Shown here: in pieces, positions 17,782 through 27,571 of the stretch
Numbering within the stretch: position 1 is the stretch's first letter
Layout: each line of letters begins with the position of its first letter
Source of the DNA: Candidatus Opimibacter skivensis
GTDB taxonomy: Bacteria; Bacteroidota; Bacteroidia; Chitinophagales; Saprospiraceae
Direction of reading: 5' to 3'
DNA length: 64,000 nucleotides
Assembly (NCBI GenBank): GCA_016721905.1
Contig: JADKHH010000004.1
Coordinates: forward strand, 248,001 to 312,000
Position numbers and translations under genes: made by a program
The notes under the pieces: generated by a model
Told to the model about the DNA's origin: nothing
Seen by the model: the letters and a program-made list of their open reading frames with translations, nothing else
The model's database searches: none

Positions 17782-18531
17782 ATGTATAAAGCATGTATTA
17801 TCGATGACGAAAGTAACAGCCGCGAAGTGCTGGAGTTGATGATCAGTGAAAATCATCCGGAGATAACGATAAGCGGTACAGCATCCAATATCACAGAAGG
17901 AATGGAACTCATCCGGCGACATCAACCGGATATCCTGTTCCTGGATGTTGAAATGCCGGGAGGTAGTGGCTTTGATTTAGTCCGTCAGTTACAGGAGCCC
18001 TTGCCCCAAATCATTTTTTGCACAGCATACGGACACTATGCGATCAAGGCTATTGAATGCAGTGCCCTGGCGTATTTGCTCAAGCCGGTGTCCTCACAAA
18101 AAAATTGCACGAGGCAATTGAGAAAGCAAGGATGAAGAGTAATCCGTTACAGCGTAGCCTGCAACCGGAATGTATTGGAAGAACAATTGAGTCCCACCAA
18201 AGAGGCCACCCGTTTTCTGATCAATACCGTCGAGGATACAAAAGTGGTCCGGTTTGATGAGGTGGTCTGTTGTGTCGCCGAAAGTAATTACACCAAGATT
18301 CATTTATCGGATGGTTCAAAGGTGCTGGCCTCCAAAACACTCAAGGACTTTGAAACCATATTATATCAACCTCATTTTTTCAGGATACACCATAGCTATC
18401 TCATCAATCTCAACTATATCCGACGCATCATCAAGACCGACGGATGTATGGTCGAGTTGCCCAACAATGTGATGCTGGATGTGTCGAGAACGAAGCGGGA
18501 TGAGTTGATGCAGAAAGTTGCTTCGCTGTGA
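17782..18531 (+). CDS. LytTR-family response regulator, split by two frameshifts
   Basis: The receiver domain runs MYKACIIDDESNSREVLELM ... DILFLDVEMPGGSGFDLV, with the phospho-acceptor Asp in FLDVEMP, Thr in FCTAYG and Lys in YLLKPV. The frame breaks near 18107 in an A7 run (TCACAAAAAAATTG), continues as KKLHEAIEKARMKSNPLQ, and breaks again near 18168 before VLEEQLSPTKEATRFLIN. The LytTR DNA-binding domain follows (VVCCVAESNYTKIHLSDG ... FFRIHHSYLINLNYIRRI). It is the partner of the 16278-17771 kinase; the target promoter is unknown. The stop codon is fused to the GAGCAAG array. The breaks are probably sequencing errors. Confidence 0.85.
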
Positions 18532-18661
18532 GCAAGGAGCAAGGAGCAAGGAGCAAGGAGCAAGGAGCAAGGAGCAAGGAGCAAGGAGCAAGGAGCAAGG
18601 AGCAAGGAGCAAGGAGCAAGGAGCAAGGAGCAAGGAGCAAGGAGCAAGGAGCAAGGAGCAA
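18530..18661 (+). repeat. (GAGCAAG)n heptanucleotide tandem array
   Basis: About 19 uninterrupted copies of the 7-mer GAGCAAG, starting at the stop codon of the response regulator and ending just before the truncated fibre gene. Because 7 is not a multiple of 3, the complement reads as a repeated LLLAPCS heptapeptide in every frame, which creates spurious open frames. Related imperfect units (GGAGCAAGG, AAGCAAGGAAC) occur at 32490-32550. Confidence 0.95.
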
Positions 18662-18678
18662 GTTTTAACTAGTAAAAT

Positions 18679-19881
18679 TTGTACCGTATCTTTTCTCAGA
18701 TCGGAAAAGTGGGCATCAATACGACTACTCCGGCGGCGATGCTGCATGTGAAGGACAGCAGTGTATTGTTTTCATCCACTTACTATGAAAACTTTCCGCA
18801 GTATGATACCCCACCACCAGTGAGTGGAGCCGGGGTTCGGATGATGTGGTATCCGCAGCGGCAGGCATTTCGGGCGGGATATGTGCAGGGAACGCATTGG
18901 GATCATGACAATATCGGAATTCTTTCATTTGCCACAGGACAAGACACAAGGGCCATGGGTAAACCTGTCCGCTGCTTTTGGATACAACACCATTGCCAAT
19001 GGATATTCATCCCTTTCTATAGGAGTCTTTAATGATCCGATCGAAGATCCAGAAGCGCTTTTGTATCCATGGACACCGCTGTTTATCATCGGAAACGGGG
19101 ATAGTAATACCAGCCGGTCGAATGCCTTGACTGTTTTAAAAAGCGGCAAAATGGGTCAGGTACTGTAGCACCAGTCAACATCCTGCAGATCCGCGCCTTG
19201 AATGATACGCTCAATGGACCCATCCTCAGTCTGGTGGCATCTCTCCTGACCAGGCTGAATCCGGTCGCATACGTTTTTATGAAGGCACGGCGTCCGCTAA
19301 CCTTCGTGGTGGATATATACATCTCGATGGATCCGCCAACCGGTTTCACATCGGCATTCATCCCTACTTCAGACAACATCGTCACCAACGATGTACCCGC
19401 TATATCCATCGACAGGGTTAGTGCTGAAGTTGGCATTGGTACTGTCAACCCCGGATACCTTCTCGAAGTGAATGGCACAGCAGGCAAACCTGGTGGCGGT
19501 AGCTGGACCAATACATCAGATGCACGCCTCAAGCAAAACGTAATGCCCTATACGGACGGATTGCAAAGTTTGCTTTCCATACATCCTGTTCGGTTTCAGT
19601 ACAACAAACGCTCAGGATATGATACCGTTAAAGAATATGTAGGAGTTATTGCACAAGACCTCAAAGCGATTGCGCCTTACATGATTCATACCTCTTTGCG
19701 CATTCTTCCGGATGGATCAACCGGATATCTTGATGTGGACAATTCCGCCAGAACCTATATGCTGATCAACGCAGTGAAAGAACAAAACACAATCATCATC
19801 AGCCAGCAAGAACAAATTGATGATTTAGAAAAGCAAATGCAGGAGATCAGGGCCTTGCTTGAAGGCGTGACAGAGAAATAA
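18679..19881 (+). pseudogene. S74/tail-fibre-type secreted protein, 5'-truncated and multiply frameshifted
   Basis: Begins abruptly with IGKVGINTTTPAAMLHVKDS and lacks a signal peptide; stop codons lie directly upstream. It continues in shifting frames: GVRMMWYPQRQAFRAGYV; after ~18960 AAFGYNTIANGYSSLSIG (YadA-head-like); after ~19155 VNILQIRALNDTLNG; ESGRIRFYEGTASANLRG in another frame; and IGTVNPGYLLEVNG. The end is an intramolecular chaperone (S74-like) domain, SDARLKQNVMPYTDGLQSL ... EYVGVIAQDLKAIAP, plus a coiled coil. At least four indels are needed. The same module order occurs in the gene at 19957-24776. The lost 5' end next to the heptamer array suggests real truncation. Confidence 0.7.
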
Positions 19882-19956
19882 ACTGAAACAAATTAAACAT
19901 CTACTGAGGTGAATTCACTTTAGCAAAGAAATGGAGCCCAATTAAAAACTGCTTTT

Positions 19957-22900
19957 ATGAAAAGAATACTTCAATCCATCTTGACCATAATATGTTTATT
20001 TCCACTTTATGTCATTGCCCAAAGTGATGGTGATTTTCGCAGTGCTGCCACAGGTAATTGGAATGTGGCAAGCACATGGCAACGATATAATGGGGTATGA
20101 TGACCTGGGGCCAGCAGGTGCCGCACCCAATGCAGCAGACGGATCTATAGCTATCAGAGATCCACATACCGTGACCGGCAACTCCACGATCACCGCTGAC
20201 CAAGTCACGATTGAGACAGGAGGAACATTGATTATAACCAATGTATTCAATTTGGCAGATGGTGCAGGAGATGACCTTTTGGTCAATGGCATGTTGAATT
20301 TGCAAGACGGGAGTCTCGGAAATACTGGAACGATACGTATTGCGATGAGCGGTTTATTTTCCATTACCACTGCCAATCAGAAATCTATACTTGATCCAGT
20401 GATCAATGATGGCACTATTCAATGGCAGGCCGGAGTTGTGGTGACCTATGCTAATTCATCAACAAGCATCACCAACAACGGCACCTTCACCATCACCGGT
20501 AACGACCTATTCCAGGACAACGGAGGTACAGGCAGCATTACCAACAACGGTACGATTAACAAAACGAATGCAGGTACTACGACCTTTAATAATTTTAATT
20601 TCAGCAATCCCGGCATCATCAACATTCAAGCAGGCACGATAGCATTGGGAGGTTCTGGAGCATTTACCAATACCAATGTAATTACATTGACCTCCGCCAA
20701 CATGACCTCCGCTGCTACGTTTAACCACAACACCGGATCCCTGATACAGGGCACAGGTTCGGTTACCAACACCGGTACGTTAAACCTGAATATTGATTTG
20801 TTATTTCCTTCAGGGCTCACTTTTACATCACCCGGGACAGGTAGTGTAATCCAAGGATCAGGTAACCTCACGATCAATAATGATTTCAGTATCGAGGGAT
20901 CCATACAGGGCACAGGAACGCTCATTGTCAATGCCAACACCACCTGGCCCAGCGGCTCACTCGACCGTACATTCACTAACCAGATGGGCCGTACCCTAAC
21001 CGTCAATTCAACATTTCAGGTTTATCTGGAAGCGCCCCTTGTCAATGAGGGCACCATAATCTGGCAGGATGGTGCGATTGTATTATTCGCCAACGAAGGA
21101 GGTTCTTTTACCAATAACAGTACGTTTAGCATCAATAACAATAACTTTTTCCAGGACAATGGAGGAGTAGGCAGCATCTCCAACAATGGTACGATTAACA
21201 AAACGAGTGCAGGTACTACGACATTTAATAATTTTAATTTCAGTAATCCCGGCATCATCAATATCCAGGCAGGTACAATCGCATTGGGAGGTTTAGGAGC
21301 ATTTACCAATACCAATATAATCACGTTGACCTCCGCCAACATGACCTCTGCTGCTACGTTTAACCACAGCACCGGATCCTTGATACAGGGCACAGGTTCG
21401 TTTATCAACATCGGCACCTTAAACCTGAATATTGATTTGTTATTTCCTTCTGGGATAACATTTGCATCACCCGGAACAGGTAGCGTAATACAGGGATCAG
21501 GCAACCTCACGATCAATAATGATTTCAGTATCCAGGGAACCATACAGGGTGTAGGAACGCTTAATGTCAATGGTAATACAACATGGCCCAGTGGAGCACT
21601 TGACAGGACATTTACGAATCAGAGTAGCCGGACGCTTACACTCAACTCCACATTTCAAGTCTACCTTGAAGCCCCGCTGGTTAATAATGGCAACATAATA
21701 TGGCAGGATGGTAATCTTGTGTTGTTTGCCAACGAAGGTTCTTCTTTACCAACAACGGTACGTTCATTATCAACACTAACAAATTATTTCAAGACAACGG
21801 TGGTGTCGGTATAGTCATCAATCATGGGACGATCACAAAGACCAGTACAGGTGCGACCAATATCACCAGCCTGAATTTCACGAATAGTGCAACAGGTGAA
21901 ATCCTGGGTGTGGGTACGATGGCTTTATCCGCATCTCCATTTACAAATAACGGGACGATTGCACCGGGACTCTCACCAGGCATTCTGACAATGACCGGAT
22001 CATCGCCATTATCAGCCAACAGTATCCTAAGTATTGAAGTCGCTGGAAATGGTGGTCCTGGTGTTTCCAATGGTCATGACAAGTTGATATACAACAGTAA
22101 TCTTACGCTCAACGGTACACTCACGGTCGTGGAGACTGCTTCAACTCTGCAGGACACGTTTTCAGTCCTGCAATTGACTTCAGGAACATTGAGTGGTGAT
22201 TTTGTAAATACGAACCTGCCTCAGTTTTACAGTTATCAGATTACCTCCAATGAAGTATTGGTGATGAAAATAACTTCTTCCCTGATGTGTCCTGCGGATA
22301 TGATGGTAATACCACAACCGGACAATGCCAGGCAATCGTTAATGGCATCGATGCGGATGTAGAACCACCGGGTGAAGAATATATCTATGTATTGTCTGGC
22401 GCAACAACAGGAAATGGAACGGGAAGTGCCAGCGGACTTTCGTACAATGTGGTGTAACTACTGTAACGTATAAACTGGCAGTGGATACTTCGATCAATTG
22501 TTCCATTTACAGTGACGATTCAAGACAACGAAATGCCTGCCATCAATTGCCCTGCCAATATCACAGTTGATTCGGATGCGGGCCAGTGCAATGCCATCGT
22601 GAATTATACGGTTAATTTTTCTGACAATTGTCCAGGGCCATCCTTTCGCAAACAGGGGGCATTGCTTCAGGAGATACCTTTCCGGTGGGAATGACTACGA
22701 ATACTTTTGAAGTCATCGATGTTACTGGAAATTCCGGCACTTGTAGTTTTACCGTGACCATAGAAGATAATGAGTTGCCTGTGATAACCTGCCCATCTGA
22801 TATCGCTGCAGATACAGGTGAGGTGGTGACCTATACCGTCACGTTTGATGATAATTGTTCCGGTGCCATGTTGACGCAGACAGCAGGATTGCCTTCCGGA

Positions 22901-24776
22901 AGTGAGTTTCCAGTTGGTGCGACGACCAATTCATTTGAAGTCGCAGATGGTGTAGGCAATACGGTGACGTGCAGTTTTATAGTGACAGTATCTGAAGGGG
23001 AAGGAGGCGGAAATGATACATTACCTATCGGGCGAGTAGGGATCAATACTAATGAACCGATGGCTATGTTGCATGTAAGAGATAGTAGTGTCTTGTTTAA
23101 TGCTGCTTTAACCTATTCATTTCCCGGGTCACCACCTCCTGCAAGCGGCTCGGGAACGCGTATGATGTGGTATCCCTCCAGAGGTGCATTTAGGGTAGGA
23201 CGGGCCTGGAGTTCAGAATGGGACCAGAATAACTTGGGGCCTTCATCATTTGCAAGTGGTGAGTCGACAAAGGCAATCGGTTATGGATCGACAGCGATGG
23301 GCTATTTTACCACTGCATCTGGATCCGCCTCTATTGCCATAGGTAATAATACTGTTGCATCAGGACAAAACGCTGTGGTGATGGGTACCAATTCAAATGC
23401 AACCAGTTTAGGTTCCCTGGCCGCGGGTTACTACTGTAACGCAACCGGGCAATAGTCAACGGCATTAGGCGCAGGTAATGCTGCCTCGGGAGGCGCATCC
23501 TTTGCCACTGGCGGCAGTACAATTGCTTCAGGAAATAATTCGTCATCCTTTGGTATTTCTTCCAGAGCAAAGGGGCCATATTCCTTTGCTGCCGGAGTCT
23601 CAACCCGGACTACTGGCTACGCTTCATTTGCGGTGGGTATGTATAATGATACCATCGTTGGTGTACAAACCACGCAAACTGATGATACACCTCTCTTCAC
23701 AGTCGAAATGGAAATACAACTGCAAGGAAAAATGCTTTGGTCGTGCGGGATGATGGAAAAACAGGTAGAGGAACATCCACTCCCGAGCGTAGGCTTCATG
23801 TTCGCGACGGTGTGTCCGGTGGCACTTCCAATAGCGCTGCTGTAGGTGTCTTTGAGAACAATGGAAGTGTCGCGAGCAACCTGCTGTCTCCAGACAATAA
23901 CAGTTCCGCTATTTATTTTGGAAATACACAGCATGCCGCCCACGGAGGCATAGTGTACAATTCCACAACGCCGTACGGTCTGGCCTTCAGAGTCAATGGC
24001 AACAATACTAAAATGGTGATCACCAACACAGGAAGTACAGGTATTGGTACAATAGATCCGGGTAGAAAACTTGAAGTATCCGGTAACGACTATCAGGCTA
24101 TCCGAGTTTCTTCCACGAATGCACAGCGTGCGGCACTTGAACTCAAGCGCTCCGGAAATGGAAATGACTGGCGCATCATCGACTCTACCGGATTGTTATT
24201 TATTGGTCAAAGTGACAATGACTTTTCTACCGTCAATGAAGTAGTCCGAATGGGAGGAGCCAGCCTGACACCTGCCATTGACAACCTCATTACGTTAGGC
24301 AATTCAACACTACGCTGGACATCTGTCTGGTCCGTCAACGGAACCATTCAAACCTCTGATGAGAATGATAAAGAATCGATTGCAGGCATTACATCTGGCC
24401 TTTCAAAAGTGATGGCTTTAAATCCTGTCACATACAACTGGAAAAATTCCCGCATAGACCAAAAGAAATCACACCTGGTTTTATCGCATGGGATCTCATG
24501 CAGGTGGTGCCTGAAGTGGTGATGACACACGACTGGAAAGAAACCCCCGATGGCGGTGAACTGGAATGGACAGCAACAGACAAACTAGGCGTCAACTATA
24601 GCGAGCTCATTCCTTTACTGACAAAAGCGATCCAGGAACAACAAGCCCTGATCACACAGCAACAGGAAACCATCAACATGCTGCTGCGACGAATAGAGCT
24701 AGTGGAGGCAAGAACTGCTGGTACGGCAGGCGCCAGTGCTTTAAGCTACCAGCTACCAGCTACCAGCAAAAAGTAG
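19957..24776 (+). CDS. Giant secreted fibre protein: beta-helix repeats, HYR domains, YadA-like head, S74-like chaperone end; multiply frameshifted
   Basis: Signal peptide at 19957 (MKRILQSILTIICLFPLYVIA), out of frame with the main body after an indel near 20095. The body has G/N/T-rich beta-helix sequence with a 213-residue internal repeat (20532 and 21171 are equivalent points). It then has HYR-type segments (CPADM ..., CPANITVDSDAGQCNAIV, CPSDIAADTGEVVTYTV), the IGRVGINTNEPMAMLHVRDS module, YadA-head repeats (TASGSASIAIGNNTVASG) and an S74-like end (TSDENDKESIAGI ... GVNYSELIPLL) with a coiled coil. Breaks lie near 20095, 21748, 22310, 22460, 22645, 23710 and 24480, with an in-frame TAG at 23453. 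About 1600 residues when joined; no T9SS tail seen. Confidence 0.7.
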
Positions 24777-24835
24777 ATTTGCTTTTAGGAAGTTAGCCAA
24801 GTTCCCGGGACATCAAACTATTTACGAATGCATTT

Positions 24836-26242
24836 CTATCTTTTACCCCATATGTGCTGTAAGGTATAATCGAGACATCGATCTTTGAGAGAAACCAGGT
24901 CTTCAGGTTTCATATTGATCATGTGATCCGGCACAAGCCCTCTTCCCTGATTAAGGCCAAGATCATCATAAATGGTACATAAAGTCCCTGAACCGAATTG
25001 AATTTTGGTATTGGGCAGCTCCCATGAAGTTTTTATAAGATATCCAGCCATGATGATTGGATTGCCACCGGTCTCGTCGCCTACAAAGACAGCCCTGTTG
25101 TATTTACGTAATACACTTGAAAAAATAACACCTGCGGAATACGTGCCTTCATCAATCAAAGCATATACATTGCCATTAAAATTATTTTTCCTCGGCTTGA
25201 ACTTGCCTATTCCATACCACGGGTACCATTGCTTTCGGGTCCGAGTCAGCAATTCCTCCTTGTGCCTGTTTTTAACGATCCTACACGCTCTGGCTTGTTC
25301 AAAGGGTTCATCAAATAAATGCTGCAGAATGAATTTTACATGATTGGGATTTCCGCCACTATTACCTCTTAGGTCAAGGATTAAGTTCAACGTATTAGCG
25401 TCCCGAATAGTCTCAAAATACTTGGAAATATCGGCTCTGAACTTCTTGTTAGTTATGTTGGGGCTAAATGTTTTAATGCCTAGTACGGCCGTATGAACTG
25501 AATCAATGATGTTCAATGTTAAACCTGACTCAGGCGTTTGTACTTCAACGGGGTATCTGATTAATTTTTCTTTTTTTATCAAGTCCAGGTTTCTACCTGG
25601 TATGGTGCAAGTACTGTCTATGTTATCTTTTGTACGATAGTGAATGGCATAGGATGTGTCGAAACCAAAAAAGGTGTGAAAGTAGAAGCGAAAGGATTCG
25701 TTTATAGCAGCATAGGCATACTGGTAATTATTTCCATCCCTACCCAGGTTGGACAACAACAGCGAGATATATCTTTAGTAGTGGTGGTATTGATAGCAGT
25801 GATTTCCAGTCCGGTAAATGGCACCGCTGAAGTACTTAAATCATGGGTTATATACAATCTGTCATCAATACATTTTACCTCAAGGGGTAACAGGTATTCA
25901 GAACTTCTCAGACTATCAAGTGCAGTTTTGCTTGGAATGACATAGGTATGCCCATCCTGAATTAAAGCCGCTATAGGAGTCAACAATTTAATAAAGGCTA
26001 ATTCCGTCATCGGGTATTTGATCTCGTGGTACAGACTATCAAAATACCTATCTACTTTATTTTTGGGTGTATACAGATATGCCAGTGGATGTTTAGACTC
26101 AATCCGATGCCGCCAATAGTTGAAATCCTCCTGTCATTGCGTAATAGAAAATATATTTAAATCGATGGTGGTCTTCTGGGGACAAAACCAGGTTGGATAA
26201 AGCTGTTAAGCAGAGTAAGGATATCAATTTTGTTTTTTTCAT
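24836..26242 (-). CDS. S41-family peptidase, secreted, split by frameshifts
   Basis: Signal peptide at 26242 (MKKTKLISLLCLTALSNLVLS). The frame breaks near 26140, resuming as EDFNYWRHRIESKHPLAYLY and MTELAFIKLLTPIAALIQDG. It breaks again near 25760 before LLSNLGRDGNNYQYAYAAIN. The tail-specific protease core is NLILDLRGNSGGNPNHVKF and EGTYSAGVIFSSVLRKYNRA with the nucleophile Ser in YSAG. The usual catalytic Lys position is GDETGGNP, so the classical Ser-Lys dyad may be altered, as in many Bacteroidota S41 homologues. Rebuilt length ~465 residues. It would act in the periplasm or outside the cell. Substrate unknown. Confidence 0.8.
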
Positions 26243-26311
26243 GTAGAGTTGATAAACAACGTATTTGTATCTACTTACTCAGAATATATTGATTTGATAA
26301 GGGAGTGCCAT

Positions 26312-26345
26312 TACCCCACTTACTCTCTTACTCTCTCACGCTCTT
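26312..26345. repeat. CTTACTCTCTTACTCTCTCAC simple repeat, copy at cupin gene end
   Basis: A pyrimidine-rich simple repeat with unit near CTTACTCT. Closely similar copies abut genes at 41142-41172 (after the DUF2892 stop), 57703-57742 (complement, upstream of the SRPBCC gene) and 57803-57837 (after the VOC stop). Confidence 0.65.
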
Positions 26346-26369
26346 ACACCGCTCACGTTCTCACCCCTC

Positions 26370-26729
26370 TCAGATCTTTTCCAGCGTATCCCGTGTCATC
26401 TCTCCCCGTGTATCCCCGGTATTGAGTGTCGATGCAGGTTCAAACAGCATCACCGAAACTTCATGTTCCGCTACCGGTCGGTGTTCAACGCCGCGGGGGA
26501 TGATGAGGAATTCATTTTCTTTCAGCACAATGGTCCTGTCCCGCAGTTCCATGTTGAATTCGCCTTTGATGACAAAAAACATTTCGTCTTCGTGATCATG
26601 TTTGTGCCAGACAAATTCTCCTTTGAACTTGACGAGCTTGACGTGCTGTCCGTTGAGAGAGCCGGCGATGCGGGGATTCCAGTGATCGTGGATGAGGGAT
26701 AGTTTTTCGGAGAGGTTTACTTTTTCCAT
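26370..26729 (-). CDS. Cupin-domain protein
   Basis: A 119-residue single-domain cupin. Motif 1 is WHKHDHEDEMFFVIKGEF with the His/His/Glu metal ligands, and motif 2 is NEFLIIPRGVEHRPVAEHE with the last His ligand. Small cupins of this kind are common, metal-binding and functionally diverse (isomerase-like or regulatory). The N-terminal VNLSEKLSLIHDHWNPRIAG is typical of the mannose-6-phosphate-isomerase-like small cupin group. Cytoplasmic. No operon partner. Confidence 0.9.
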   Translation of the reverse strand: MEKVNLSEKLSLIHDHWNPRIAGSLNGQHVKLVKFKGEFVWHKHDHEDEMFFVIKGEFNMELRDRTIVLKENEFLIIPRGVEHRPVAEHEVSVMLFEPASTLNTGDTRGEMTRDTLEKI

Positions 26730-26808
26730 GGGTTGAAAGATAGAAGCTAAATATACGGACTTGTGTGGGCCAGCTAGTGAAAATCAGTTTCACTGAACAT
26801 GAAAATTG

Positions 26809-26873
26809 CCTGACGTTAAAAACGTCTCCTCAGATTAATACATGGAGACAGATTTTTTGATTTAACATACGAG
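26809..26873 (+). repeat. Dispersed hairpin repeat, copy 3
   Basis: A diverged copy of the 11377 repeat: CCTGACGTTAAAAACGTC, then TCCTCAG, a variable segment, CATGGAGACAGATTTTTTGA and ACATACGAG. The hairpin arms are conserved while the tail is more divergent. Confidence 0.6.
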
Positions 26874-26989
26874 TGCCAACTTACCCCCATCCAGTCACAG
26901 CCAGCAACCAAATGGTTCACCTATCAACTTTGCTTTGGCGCTCCAATTACTAGGGTGGTACCGAGCTGGAGCAAGGAACGAGATTCTTA

Positions 26990-27215
26990 CCTGACGTTGA
27001 AAACGTCTGCACAGCCTATTGCCTGGACGAAGATTTTTTGATCTGACGTACGCGAGCAAATCATCCCTCGTGAGGGGATCATCCACGCCGTTGGATGAGG
27101 AGTTGATCACCTACGCTCAACTTTGTTTTTTTATATCAGCAAGCGGCCGCTGTTCAGTATGTAGATATGGAGATAAATCTTTCGGAATGGTACCCCCTTT
27201 CAGGGGGCAAAAGGG
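26990..27215 (+). repeat. Dispersed hairpin repeat copy 4 with composite tail
   Basis: Core 26990-27056 (CCTGACGTTGAAAACGTC ... TTTTTTGATCTGACGTACGC), then CTCAACTTTGT, a GCGGCCGC-containing segment, GAGATAAATCTTTCGG and TACCCCCTTTCAGGGGGCAA. The modules occur in the same order as at 11485-11672, about 15 kb away. Together with copy 3 and the MITE-like element it accounts for most of the gene-free interval 26730-27571. Confidence 0.65.
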
Positions 27216-27410
27216 GCAAACAGGCCTTTTTTCGTACTTTTCACTCCTCACCCTCTGGTCCTGGTTCTATTGGTAGCCTCCCCTTGCTTATGATTGGAGA
27301 CTTGGATACACATTAATGGCACATAAATGGATGTAAAACAGGTACACGGACATCTTAGTGGTGCGGCGTGGTATCATGTACCACAGTACCATTCATTTAA
27401 GACAACCTTT

Positions 27411-27510
27411 AGGGCGTTTCGAATAACTATCAAAAAGGTAAAGACAAATTTTGTAATGCGTTGATAATCAATATCTTCATTTATGTTTAAAGCGATTATT
27501 AGAAGCGCCT
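27411..27510. mobile_element. MITE-like element, copy 2
   Basis: A 100 bp segment with ends AGGGCGTTTCGAATAAC and (reverse complement of right end) AGGCGCTTCTAATAATC, and interior AATGCGTTGATAATCAATAT resembling copy 1 at 8871-8971. Lies just upstream of the SprB-repeat gene. Confidence 0.6.
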
Positions 27511-27571
27511 TTTATCTTTCCCCCTTAAACCCTATCCTATGAATAATCAATACCACATACCAAAGGTGCAG

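Noticed and set aside
17782..18531. Programmed ribosomal frameshifting at the A7 run in the response regulator
   Set aside because: A second unrelated break lies downstream and the same type of break is widespread in the window, so consensus error is simpler.
18361..18747. Long minus-strand open frames encoding repeated LLLAPCS
   Set aside because: Product of the heptanucleotide array read in antisense; no start context, and the same peptide appears in all three frames.
20507..21570. Several minus-strand frames rich in Val/Pro/Leu
   Set aside because: Antisense shadows of the G/T/N-rich beta-helix repeats.
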